A stretch of DNA of 64,000 nt from Leptasterias polaris (taxonomy: Eukaryota; Echinodermata; Asteroidea; Forcipulatida; Asteriidae): positions 4,960,001-5,024,000 of the forward strand of contig JAZGTN010000025.1 in the NCBI GenBank assembly GCA_037783415.1, read 5' to 3'. This document shows positions 25,301 to 30,053 of this stretch, one piece after another. Positions within the stretch are counted from its first letter, which is position 1. The number at the start of each line of letters is the position of its first letter. Made by a program: the position numbers and the translations under genes. The notes beneath the pieces were generated by a model. That model worked only from the letters and a program-made list of their open reading frames with translations. It had not been told where the DNA came from and made no database searches.

Positions 25301-25442
25301 TTGTTTTTATTTCAGACATGAAGAGCTTCTGACGCATGACGGTGTCTATGCCGAGATGTGGCAACAGCAACTACAGGCTGAAGAGGAAGTTCAAAATAAT
25401 GACGAGGAATCTACAGGATCTGGCCCTGAAAAACTGGACTGA
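372..25442 (+). CDS. ABCB6: ABCB6-like ABC half-transporter (whole gene, 20 coding exons)
   Basis: Exons join in phase: 372-648, 2282-2667, 2969-3164, 3698-3799, 5243-5345, 6332-6421 (or its duplicate 6458-6547), 7772-7893, 8231-8340, 8495-8560, 13724-13849, 14765-14841, 15276-15339, 16769-16854, 18212-18269, 18671-18775, 19501-19574, 20191-20291, 22685-22797, 23483-23646, 25316-25442. With one copy of the duplicated exon the product is 848 residues; human ABCB6 is 842. Order: an N-terminal extra membrane domain (about 1-220), a six-helix transmembrane domain (about 240-550), and a nucleotide-binding domain with Walker [10 protein letters not shown] (623-631), Q-loop Gln671, signature LSGGE (727-731), Walker B FVLLDE (747-752) and H-loop His783. 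Family members are ATP-driven porphyrin or heavy-metal-conjugate exporters of mitochondrial, endolysosomal or plasma membranes, working as homodimers. Substrate and location in this animal are inferred. Two other genes sit in intron 9. The promoter is outside the window. Confidence 0.96.
770..1142 (+). mobile_element. TTAA-flanked MITE (family A), copy 1
   Basis: Ends ttaaaggcactg / cagtgcctttaa, with about 30 bp of imperfect terminal inverted repeat (acacgtttggtaatt). Central hairpin around gcttctggccagaagtc. TTAA ends suggest a piggyBac-type mechanism. Confidence 0.85.
1463..1506 (+). repeat. Dispersed gaaacgtcaggcc motif, copy 1
   Basis: agaaagactctgctagggtt then gaaacatcaggccatta. The same block occurs at 19997-20046, 37376-37470 and 54757-54860. 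Confidence 0.6.
1954..2110 (+). mobile_element. tRNA-derived SINE (S2)
   Basis: Head ggtctagtggtaagacatct ... ggtttgaatcctaccc carries A and B boxes. The sequence after it (cagaactctggggaaagtac) is shared with the reverse copy at 16432. Too diverged to call a functional tRNA. Confidence 0.7.
2282..2667 (+). CDS. ABCB6: ABCB6 exon 2: TMD0 domain
   Basis: Residues 93-221. Acceptor tcttgtag, donor gtaagt. Contains the ABCB6-typical stretches [19 protein letters not shown] and LWVVRYV, close to human AFAAENLALVSWNSPQWWW. This domain is needed for trafficking in vertebrate ABCB6. Confidence 0.95.
2690..2840 (-). mobile_element. SINE S3 fragment
   Basis: Reverse tRNA-like: gctggatttgacctgcgacc ... 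ctctaccgacttaactacta. Lies just after ABCB6 exon 2 and makes the exon's frame look longer than it is. Confidence 0.6.
2969..3164 (+). CDS. ABCB6: ABCB6 exon 3
   Basis: Residues 222-286 plus one base. Contains [20 protein letters not shown] and the first helix of the core transmembrane domain ([20 protein letters not shown]). A second AG six bases into the exon (after ccacag) could serve as an in-frame alternative acceptor removing two residues. Confidence 0.94.
3698..3799 (+). CDS. ABCB6: ABCB6 exon 4
   Basis: Residues 287-320 plus one base, in phase 1 on both sides. Encodes [19 protein letters not shown] and [14 protein letters not shown], matching the family's second core helix (human YVFLKFLQGGGTG). 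Donor caggtaagt. Confidence 0.94.
3969..4391 (+). mobile_element. tRNA-derived SINE (S1), nearly full length
   Basis: Head gtggccgagcgg ... ggttcgaatccc matches Leu/Ser-type tRNA A and B boxes; the conserved body contains ccttcggatgggacgtt and cacgtaaaagaaccca; the tail is (tta)n. ABCB6 intron 4, sense. Confidence 0.88.
4800..4938. repeat. Long inverted repeat (hairpin)
   Basis: Arms of about 60 bp from ttatcacacaagcgcgagtg to its complement cgcgcgtgtgataa, meeting around ccgaaggccg. ABCB6 intron 4. Confidence 0.9.
5243..5345 (+). CDS. ABCB6: ABCB6 exon 5
   Basis: Completes Ala321 and runs to two bases of Ser355. Encodes [20 protein letters not shown] and RLFGHLH, the start of the first cytoplasmic loop. 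Acceptor tttctttag, donor gtaggt, phase 2 out. Confidence 0.93.
5458..6156 (+). mobile_element. Non-autonomous hAT-type DNA transposon
   Basis: Terminal inverted repeats caagggcgtcgat / atcgacgcccttg are flanked by a perfect 8-bp target duplication cttgccca (5450-5457 and 6157-6164). An 8-bp duplication with CA...TG ends is the hAT hallmark. No transposase frame. Sits in ABCB6 intron 5. Confidence 0.85.
6332..6421 (+). CDS. ABCB6: ABCB6 exon 6, copy a
   Basis: 90 bp, phase 2 on both sides. Encodes [19 protein letters not shown] then [10 protein letters not shown], the coupling segment that contacts the nucleotide-binding domain. Acceptor gtgtgtag, donor gtaagc. Identical to copy b. Only one copy is expected in a normal-length protein, but inclusion of both keeps the frame and would add 30 residues. 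Confidence 0.85.
6458..6547 (+). CDS. ABCB6: ABCB6 exon 6, copy b (exact duplicate)
   Basis: Same sequence, splice sites and phase as copy a, 126 bp downstream. It may be a mutually exclusive or redundant exon, or an assembly error. The sequence alone cannot tell which copy is used. Confidence 0.7.
6952..7118. repeat. Long inverted repeat (hairpin), GC-rich core
   Basis: Arms gggaataaaagag ... ttcttaaacggccgttt ... gtggccgtgcgataaaggcc and complement, with a small loop at cgccttcggctcg. ABCB6 intron 6. Confidence 0.9.
7772..7893 (+). CDS. ABCB6: ABCB6 exon 7
   Basis: Residues 385-425 plus one base. Encodes [20 protein letters not shown] and the following helix ([14 protein letters not shown]). 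Acceptor ttttatttcag, donor gtgagt. Confidence 0.94.
8231..8340 (+). CDS. ABCB6: ABCB6 exon 8
   Basis: Residues 426-462. Encodes [16 protein letters not shown] and [11 protein letters not shown], nearly identical to vertebrate ABCB6 ([25 protein letters not shown]). Phase 0 at the end. Confidence 0.96.
8495..8560 (+). CDS. ABCB6: ABCB6 exon 9
   Basis: Residues 463-484, 22 codons in phase 0. Encodes [18 protein letters not shown] then TSYQ. The following intron (8561-13723) hosts the THAP and P2X7-C-like genes. Confidence 0.94.
8675..8850 (-). mobile_element. SINE S4 copy
   Basis: Shares caatccacatgcaaggctcc, gggattcgaaccggg and aaccactgagccaac with 13530-13690. Reverse tRNA-like B box. ABCB6 intron 9. 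Confidence 0.7.
9098..9124 (+). promoter_or_regulatory. CRE-containing promoter motif, THAP side
   Basis: Contains the palindromic CRE tgacgtca and then tacgtact. 24 of 27 bases match the motif at 13297-13323 read on the other strand. It lies 318 bp before the THAP ATG. Confidence 0.55.
9442..9797 (+). CDS. THAP gene exon 1 (THAP domain)
   Basis: Starts [12 protein letters not shown] and ends in phase 2 at donor gtaagt. Carries the complete zinc finger and a short Pro-rich linker. Confidence 0.82.
9442..11003 (+). CDS. THAP-domain zinc-finger protein (231 aa, 3 exons, nested gene)
   Basis: Exons 9442-9797, 10244-10392 and 10813-11003 join in phase to 231 residues and a TAG. The N-terminal 92 residues form a THAP DNA-binding domain: C2CH ligands Cys5, Cys10, Cys55 and His58, conserved Pro26 and Trp35, and a closing AVPSV motif (88-92). 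THAP proteins bind DNA sequence-specifically through one zinc ion and include both transcription factors and P-element-type transposases. Here there is no transposase core: the rest is a basic region ([32 protein letters not shown]) I do not recognise, then a Lys/Arg-rich tail. A likely acceptor (gattatag, 9439) sits two bases before the ATG, suggesting a 5' UTR intron. It lies inside ABCB6 intron 9 on the same strand and is convergent with the next gene. Confidence 0.8.
10244..10392 (+). CDS. THAP gene exon 2
   Basis: Acceptor ctgtgttcag, donor gtaagt, phase 2 in and phase 1 out. Encodes a basic segment ending RIPQNCTY. Confidence 0.72.
10813..11003 (+). CDS. THAP gene exon 3
   Basis: Acceptor cttattcag. 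Encodes [20 protein letters not shown], a helical, highly basic tail, and stop TAG at 11001-11003. Confidence 0.72.
11060..11231 (+). repeat. Exact 86-bp tandem duplication 3' of the THAP gene
   Basis: Two adjacent copies beginning aaggtacaaactgtatcac at 11060 and 11146, in the probable 3' UTR of the THAP gene. I saw no differences between them. Confidence 0.95.
11639..11807 (-). CDS. P2X7-C-like gene exon 3
   Basis: Acceptor ccaatacag. Encodes [20 protein letters not shown] and the end of the domain, with stop TAG at 11639-11641. Confidence 0.85.
11639..13223 (-). CDS. P2X7 C-terminal (P2RX7_C-like) zinc-domain protein (221 aa, 3 exons, nested gene)
   Basis: Minus-strand exons 13223-12967, 12330-12091 and 11807-11639 join in phase (2 then 2) to 221 residues. 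Residues 1-85 are acidic and Ser/Asp-rich, ending near [17 protein letters not shown]. Residues 86-221 match the P2X7 cytoplasmic 'ballast' domain: [19 protein letters not shown], a central [13 protein letters not shown] and [13 protein letters not shown], then [13 protein letters not shown] and RVALPSC. The Cys pattern is that of the zinc-binding core. There is no channel domain, so this is not a P2X receptor but a stand-alone intracellular member of a family common in invertebrates; its function is unknown. MSDTSDDN was chosen as the start; an upstream in-frame ATG at 13331 would add 36 residues and would overlap the promoter-like motif. Confidence 0.82.
12091..12330 (-). CDS. P2X7-C-like gene exon 2
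   Basis: Acceptor aattttccag. Completes Trp86 and encodes the CxCGxC and CKCC zinc-ligand clusters. Donor gtgtgt, phase 2 out. Confidence 0.85.
12967..13223 (-). CDS. P2X7-C-like gene exon 1
   Basis: 85 codons plus two bases of Trp86. Acidic low-complexity N-terminus. Donor gtaatg on the minus strand. Confidence 0.75.
13297..13323 (-). promoter_or_regulatory. CRE-containing promoter motif, P2X7-C side
   Basis: Inverted near-copy of the 9098 motif, 74 bp upstream of the chosen ATG of the minus-strand gene. Shared promoter logic for the two nested genes is inferred. Confidence 0.55.
13530..13690 (-). mobile_element. SINE S4 copy beside ABCB6 exon 10
   Basis: Same family as 8675; ends about 35 bp before the exon's acceptor. 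Fragments of the same family also at about 1800-1890 and 55428-55510. Confidence 0.7.
13724..13849 (+). CDS. ABCB6: ABCB6 exon 10
   Basis: Residues 485-526. Encodes [20 protein letters not shown] and [15 protein letters not shown] (human GSLLCAYFVTEQKLQ). Acceptor ttcttcacag, donor gtaagt. Confidence 0.95.
14030..14220 (+). repeat. Dispersed gaaattgggccc-type repeat
   Basis: Ends tttatgaaattgggccctg and is rich in gctaagcag. Related copies: about 18330-18475, 30165-30530, 35275-35735 and 42780-42975 (gggcccaatttcagaaagct). Confidence 0.6.
14381..14690 (+). mobile_element. SINE S1, head missing
   Basis: Body from gacacttgtgtctttaggca through ccttcgaatgggacgt to gcactatatcagaa. ABCB6 intron 10. 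Confidence 0.8.
14765..14841 (+). CDS. ABCB6: ABCB6 exon 11
   Basis: Residues 527-551 plus two bases of Arg552. Encodes [20 protein letters not shown] and FGTYYR, the last core helix. Donor gtatgt. Confidence 0.95.
15276..15339 (+). CDS. ABCB6: ABCB6 exon 12
   Basis: Residues 552-573. Encodes [20 protein letters not shown], the linker helix into the nucleotide-binding domain. Acceptor cttccag, donor gtaagt. Confidence 0.95.
15422..15740 (+). repeat. 86-bp tandem repeat, about 3.6 copies
   Basis: Unit contains ttgattttgtgcatttttca and ttacactgtgttcagagatg. Produces 100-codon open frames that are Phe/Cys-rich and repeat-derived. ABCB6 intron 12. Confidence 0.9.
15775..15968 (+). repeat. About 57-bp tandem repeat
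   Basis: Three to four diverged copies of ctatattcaactatgtcagt ... tactctgtatatatttttc, directly after the 86-bp array. Confidence 0.8.
16432..16570 (-). mobile_element. SINE S2, reverse copy
   Basis: Contains ggtggtattcgaacccgcga and gcagatgtcttaccactaga, the complement of a tRNA-like B and A box. ABCB6 intron 12. Confidence 0.7.
16769..16854 (+). CDS. ABCB6: ABCB6 exon 13
   Basis: Residues 574-601 plus two bases. Encodes [12 protein letters not shown], then [16 protein letters not shown]. The aromatic Tyr upstream of Walker A fits the adenine-stacking A-loop. Confidence 0.94.
17079..17500 (+). mobile_element. TTAA-flanked short element (family F)
   Basis: Ends ttaaccccttgagcacgg / ccgtccgcaagaggttaa form an imperfect inverted repeat with TTAA at each border. 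Abuts the next element. ABCB6 intron 13. Confidence 0.65.
17508..17779 (+). mobile_element. MITE with about 29-bp terminal inverted repeats (family E)
   Basis: Arms catagaaatagaacccggag / ctccgggttctatttctatg extend through aacgctgag. The interior has several copies of acacgcgtgtatggcaaaa in both orientations. Confidence 0.85.
18212..18269 (+). CDS. ABCB6: ABCB6 exon 14
   Basis: Residues 602-621. Encodes [19 protein letters not shown], leading directly into Walker A (human [14 protein letters not shown]). Donor gtaggt. Confidence 0.95.
18671..18775 (+). CDS. ABCB6: ABCB6 exon 15: Walker A
   Basis: Residues 622-656. Contains [20 protein letters not shown] with invariant Lys629 and Ser630, then [12 protein letters not shown]. 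Phase 0 on both sides. Confidence 0.97.
18975..19412 (+). repeat. About 110-bp diverged tandem repeat, four copies
   Basis: Each copy has tgtgtagatgcattcac, ctggcatagtttat, ttcaaaatcacag and ggtcagacagtaggagggtt. ABCB6 intron 15. Confidence 0.85.
19501..19574 (+). CDS. ABCB6: ABCB6 exon 16: Q-loop
   Basis: Residues 657-680 plus two bases. Encodes [19 protein letters not shown], with Q-loop Gln671. Acceptor gttgaactag, donor gtaaac. Confidence 0.95.
20191..20291 (+). CDS. ABCB6: ABCB6 exon 17
   Basis: Residues 681-714 plus one base. Encodes [20 protein letters not shown] and the helical subdomain ending ILTFPD. It starts RYNIGYG where human has ADNIRYG, a conservative difference. Confidence 0.94.
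20397..20772 (-). mobile_element. SINE S1, reverse, truncated in the tRNA head
   Basis: Begins with (taa)n and ends gtcacgactgggattcgaac, the complement of the B box. ABCB6 intron 17. Confidence 0.85.
20952..21015. repeat. Palindromic cluster of gaatc/gattc
   Basis: Alternating tctgagaaac, attcatgcatgaat and gtttctcaga form a self-complementary stretch, probably a fragment of the family B hairpin. Confidence 0.6.
21567..22480 (-). mobile_element. TTAA-type MITE (family B), interrupted by another element
   Basis: Reverse-oriented copy of the family seen at 42258-42607. It starts at a TTAA and ends near ggttccaaaaaccaaaggta. A separate element (21899-22400) splits it near one end. ABCB6 intron 17. 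Confidence 0.7.
21899..22400 (+). mobile_element. hAT-like element nested in a MITE
   Basis: Ends cagagatgcaac / gttgcatctctg, bordered by ttgtat on both sides. Interior is T-rich with no transposase. Confidence 0.65.
22685..22797 (+). CDS. ABCB6: ABCB6 exon 18: signature and Walker B
   Basis: Residues 715-752. Contains [20 protein letters not shown] and EFVLLDE, the ABC signature and Walker B with catalytic Glu752. Phase 0 at the end. Confidence 0.97.
23483..23646 (+). CDS. ABCB6: ABCB6 exon 19: D-loop and H-loop
   Basis: Residues 753-806 plus two bases. Contains the D-loop ATSALD, then [15 protein letters not shown] with switch His783, then DGHIVERGR. Donor gtgggt. Confidence 0.97.
23938..24012 (+). 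repeat. Short tandem repeat, 27-bp unit
   Basis: About three copies of ggttgctatgggtatagtac in the last ABCB6 intron. Confidence 0.8.
24800..25175 (+). mobile_element. TTAA-flanked MITE (family A), copy 2
   Basis: Same termini and interior as the 770 copy, including the central hairpin (ggcttcatgcatgaagtc). Last ABCB6 intron. Confidence 0.85.
25316..25442 (+). CDS. ABCB6: ABCB6 exon 20: C-terminus
   Basis: Residues 807-848 and TGA stop. Encodes [20 protein letters not shown] followed by an acidic tail ending EKLD. Acceptor ttatttcag. Confidence 0.95.
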
Positions 25443-25454
25443 TGAATGACACGT

Positions 25455-26000
25455 ACAGGTATCAAAATGTTAGTACCCATTTACCAAAATGTTAGTACCC
25501 ATTTACCAAAATGTTAGTACCCAGGGACCAGAATGTTTATTCCCAGGTACCAAAATGTTAGTACCCAAATACCAAAATGCTTTTACCCGGGTACCAAAAG
25601 GTTTGTACCCATTTACAAAAATATTAGTACCCAGGTACCAGACTGTTAGTACCAGGGTACCAAAATGGTAAGACCCAGGTACCAAAATGTTAGTACCCAG
25701 GTACCAGAATGTTAGTACCGATCAGAGTGATAGTACCCAGGTACCAAAATGTTAGTACCCAGGTACTAGAATGTTAGTACCCACCAGAATGTTAGTATCC
25801 AGTTACCAGAATGTTAGTACCAAGGTACCAGAATGTTAGTACCAAGGTACCAAAATATTAGTACCCAGGTACCAAATTTGTAGTACCTATTGATTAAAAT
25901 ATCAGTACCAACTTACCAAATTTAAGTCGTGAGCTTCTAAACAAGTTCTTACCCAGGTACCAAAATGTTGTTACCCATGTGCCTACATGGAAGTACCTAG
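25455..26000 (+). repeat. 22-bp-unit minisatellite after the ABCB6 stop
   Basis: About two dozen variable copies of a unit close to accaaaatgttagtacccag, decaying toward 26000. It lies 13 bp past the stop, so it is probably in the 3' UTR. Open frames in both strands here are a by-product of the repeat. Confidence 0.93.
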
Positions 26001-26634
26001 CTATCAAGATGAAGAAATTGACCTGTAGCCTACTTAGCTTGTGTAACTTGTGTCCCTCCCATAATGTACTAACATTGTACAACTTGAGTGCTAAAGTGAT
26101 AGTACCTGTATTCCATTTATGATCCTAGAATATAGTACTTGACATAAAACAAGGTATTTGATATGTATTTATTTTGACGAAAAATAATAACTTACTGTGG
26201 TTTATATTCGTTCTCAGAGTGTAAAACATATAAAGTCAAAAGCTTAGTTGAGGATTTAAAAAGGTTTTGATAACTCAATTTGGAATATATTTCGGGACTT
26301 TTGCTGTCGAGCCTTTACAAAGGTATACCGTTATTATCATATATTAGTTTCCGATTCGTAAATTGAAATTAATTTACCGATACTAGATAAAACTGTTGCA
26401 AACATACTCTTATAAAACCAACGATACTATAAGTTTAATATAAAAAAAATCTATTTAGATTTATTTGCTATTCTAAGGGTGATTGTCAATACAAGACATA
26501 ACAATGACACAAGAGATTGTGCGTTTTACTGCAACAATGGTTTATATTGGTGAGATGAATAAGTTAAGCAATGTATTGTTGTCATATCAATATGCAAATA
26601 TGTAAATATATATGGTGCACTTTTACTGTTTGTT

Positions 26635-26864
26635 TATAGATAGGTTGCAATATGACGTAAATCGGCCATCTTTACGGGCAATTTGGAACACACAGTCATG
26701 CGTTACGCGTGAGAACGGCGTGCAGTATGCGCACATTTCACAAAACTCATTGCGTGATTGGTTAGTGAATGACGCGGCTGCGTTAATAATTTGAGCGCTT
26801 GACGCGCCTGCGAGCCAAAATGCGATTTGCCCGTAAAGATGGCGTCTACTGGGAACTATCTATA
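26635..26864 (+). mobile_element. Palindrome-ended MITE (family D), copy 1
   Basis: Ends tatagatagg / ctatctata; both arms carry gccatctttacgggcaa or its near-complement. About 230 bp. No coding capacity; open frames over the copies are incidental. Confidence 0.88.
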
Positions 26865-29430
26865 GACATGTGTAGCCATATGTTGATTTTGTAAAATAGT
26901 AAATTTTCTTTCATGAGTGTCCCTCAAAACTGAATATCTCTGAAACATATTTGCTTCTCAAATTACTTCTGGCTCTGTAGCTACAAAAAGTTATGCATCA
27001 CTTTTAATGATTTCTAATGGTGTGTAATGATCCAAAAATATAGAAATACTTAAAAATTTGAATTTATGACGTAATACTAAAACAAAACTAAGTTTATCCG
27101 TGTTGGTGAAGTAGTGGTTTTCAATCAATGTTAAGGGTGTTAAACAGGATTGGCAAGGATAATTTTTTTTTTATTTTTATTTTTTTTTTTAAGCTTGAAA
27201 GCTTACCGATAAAGAAATTAATAATAGATTTTTTTCTTTGGAATATGGCCATCTGAAATGAAGTCATATTCGAGAAAACTGTATCTAAAAACCTAGCAAT
27301 AGCTGATTTCAGTTTGTTACAACCAAATGTAAGATCAATGTATTTCAATGCATAAAAAGTGCATGGTATTTCACTATGTTCTCCCGAATCCACAACGAAT
27401 AAAGTCCAAATACTCACAGTTTATTATTTCAAATAATAAACCACAAGGGAAACTGACTGGGTAAATGTTTAAATGATTTTGGGTTGAACAAAGAAAAATT
27501 GACTAGAGCGGAATTTGAACCAACGACCTCTGGTTTAACGTGCCGGCGCTCTACCAACTGAGCTATCTAGCCCTATGTTGGCGGTCTCCCTATTTTGTCA
27601 ATATCTTTATTATTTCATGTATATGGTTGATCACACAAAACATGAACACTGTCTGCGACTATTTTGTCAGCTCTACCAATCCTGTATAACACCGTGACCT
27701 TTACCCCCAGTGTTAATTTCAACTGCAATTTATGACCAAAAAAAATGATTTGTAAGACCCTTCACTGTAGAATCGCAGCACCATCACCTTCGACAACAGT
27801 TGCTGCCCGCTCTGAAAAGAACGCCCAGCTGGGTTTGGTGCCAAGACACTGATGATATATTAAGTCAGGAGAATCACACTTTTAGCCCTCAACTAGCTAG
27901 GGACTGCACACCTGAGAATATTGAAATGAGAAAGTTGGGAATTGTTGAGGCAAAGCTGCTATTTTGGCCCATCTAATTGGATTCAGGAGATTCAAAAAAT
28001 TAAAGATGCCACTCAGTTTTATCAAAATAAATTGACTTGGATTTTGTTTTCTTAAAATAATAAATAGTTTTAAAAAAAGGAGGCGGGACGAGAAACTCTT
28101 TATTTTTTTTACTTGGCCTTACATTTGTAACACACACCGACTCGAGCCTGAAACTTTAAACAACATTTTTTGCAGTGTGTGATATTAATATTTATATGTA
28201 CAAATAAATAAACTGACTGGGGGGGGGGGGGGGGGGTAAAAACATTCCTTAAATCTTAAAACACTATTCACTAATGCAGATTGTCCTCATAATAGGTTAA
28301 CTTGTACAGTTAATTGAAAAATTGACATTGAGTGGCAATTTTTATTTTTTTATTATCATGTTTTTCTTTCTAAGTTCACAGCAGCTGGTTCGTTTTAAAT
28401 TGAGTATCAACTGAGTAAATGATAAATTGGGGCGTTATGAAATTACATTCATAGTATAATATTCTTTTGTTGATCAAACTAACTGGAAAGTGGATTGTGG
28501 AATCTGCTTCCGGAATGTTAAGTTGAAAAATAAACTCTACACTAAGTGTACATAACAAAGATCACCGACCCCCACAGCACTGTAATATAAACGAAAGCTT
28601 TACAAGAATGACCAGTACTTCAGAGCAAAGTTCAACCGAAGAGAGAAGCGAATCGCGGGCAGTGCCTTCTGGGCCACTTCGCAGTTTTCTTCCCAAGGTG
28701 TGACAAGGTGTGGAAACATAAACCACATTTTGCCGCCAATAATAACATCCGATTTGCTGGTAGTGTTGTTGGGGCCAGGTGTGGTGATGCCTGTCCCCTC
28801 GTAGGTCGCCACAAGGAGTGCCGTGGATTCGCTTAGTTCACCCCTTGAGGTTGAATCAAAACATCTGTCTGCTTTCGCAATTTCCACCTACCATTTTCAA
28901 TAACCCATACATGATGGTATTGTCGTGAATGGAGAGTAAAAAGGCTCTACGGTGTGTACAAAATACTGTCTATAACGCTGTTTGTACTTGCTCTATGGTA
29001 CAATCATTGCATGTTAACTTGTTGAGCTTATAGTGTGGATGTGAATGACTTGACTGGTATTTTGGGGCGAGGGATGCTTGGGTCATACTTCAGTTTTTTC
29101 AGTATTTATATTCGTCGACCTTTCGATAGGGGATCATCCTTGTGTCTGTGTAAATATAGATTTCTATCATGGAAAATATTGATGCATATCAAGTGCTGTT
29201 TTTTTTTTACTCTTCCATAATATTTATTTCTCACCAAACCATCTGAAAGTAGTTTATGTCAATATATTTGGTTTAATTTTGATTTTCAATTTATCATTTG
29301 AACGACATTATAAACAAAGTGCAGATTGATTTACGTTGAATTCAATAAGTTCACTATTAGGCCTATGTAGAAACAAGTGTTTGCAGTAACACCAGGTAAT
29401 AATCGCTCTTATAATAAACGATTGTGGTTT
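26865..29430. other. Intergenic, AT-rich, no supported gene
   Basis: Holds the S3 SINE, a G run and an unrecognised 95-codon minus-strand frame (28600-28887) that lacks clear splice sites or family resemblance. Confidence 0.5.
27425..27580 (-). mobile_element. SINE S3, best-preserved tRNA-like head
   Basis: The minus strand reads tagctcagttggtagagc ... ggttcaaattccgct, good A and B boxes, but the anticodon stem does not pair, so it is not a tRNA gene. Preceded by aataaaccacaagggaaac, shared with 2165. Confidence 0.7.
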
Positions 29431-29783
29431 TTAAAGGCAACTTACTTTTGGTTTTTGGAAATGTTCGTTTGTTTTAAACCTATATAAAAAGAGATATAAA
29501 CAATAAACTAACCTGTGAAAGTTTCATTTTAAAAGGTGGTAGCATTTTTGAGATATTACCGAAAATCTGGAGCGGTAATGTCCACACAGGAAGAATAATT
29601 CGTAATTTGAATACCCAATCAGATACTGAAATGGTCTTGAATCCCTCTCTCTAAAAACCGCATTCTTTAGAAAGGAATCGTTTCTCAAACTGTTATACAT
29701 TATCAACAGCTGCAGTGCTTCTTACCAAGTCATTTTTTATGGTCATTAAGTTTTGGAGTCATTACCAAAGGTGTACCCTTCCT
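29431..29783 (+). mobile_element. TTAA-type MITE (family B), partial 3' end
   Basis: Starts at TTAA and follows the 42258 copy through cctgtgaaagtttcatttta, the gagcggtaatgtccac region and cattaccaaaggtgtaccc; lacks a clear second TTAA. Confidence 0.7.
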
Positions 29784-29817
29784 CATGGTGAACATAGGGC
29801 CGTGCCAGAATTTACGG

Positions 29818-30053
29818 CTACAGCTGGGGATCCACGTCATCATGCGTTGAAGTATAGGACGTCCAAAGCAACTCCCCAACAGTCGTAGCCAAAGGTGTAG
29901 CCGCCAACGGCTGATGTAAATTGTAAACCATAATGTCTTTCCCGCCATGCGAAGTTACAAATCCTACGTCACAATCAGTAAATTGTTCAGCCAATGGTTC
30001 GCGAATTCGTGCCATGCGTTTACTCGTTGGTACCCCATCAGGGAAATCGTCTA
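29818..30053 (-). other. Possible isolated minus-strand exon or gene remnant
   Basis: The minus frame encodes FPDGVPTSKRMARIREPLAE and DVGFVTSHGGKDIMVYNLHQ, then stops. Its composition is protein-like and an AG lies at its upstream end, but I recognise no family and see no partner exon. Confidence 0.25.

Noticed and set aside
25489..25685. Overlapping open frames on both strands
   Set aside because: Created by the 22-bp repeat, which happens to lack stops in these frames.
27505..27576. Possible functional tRNA gene on the minus strand
   Set aside because: A and B boxes are good but the anticodon stem does not pair and the flanks match a SINE family.
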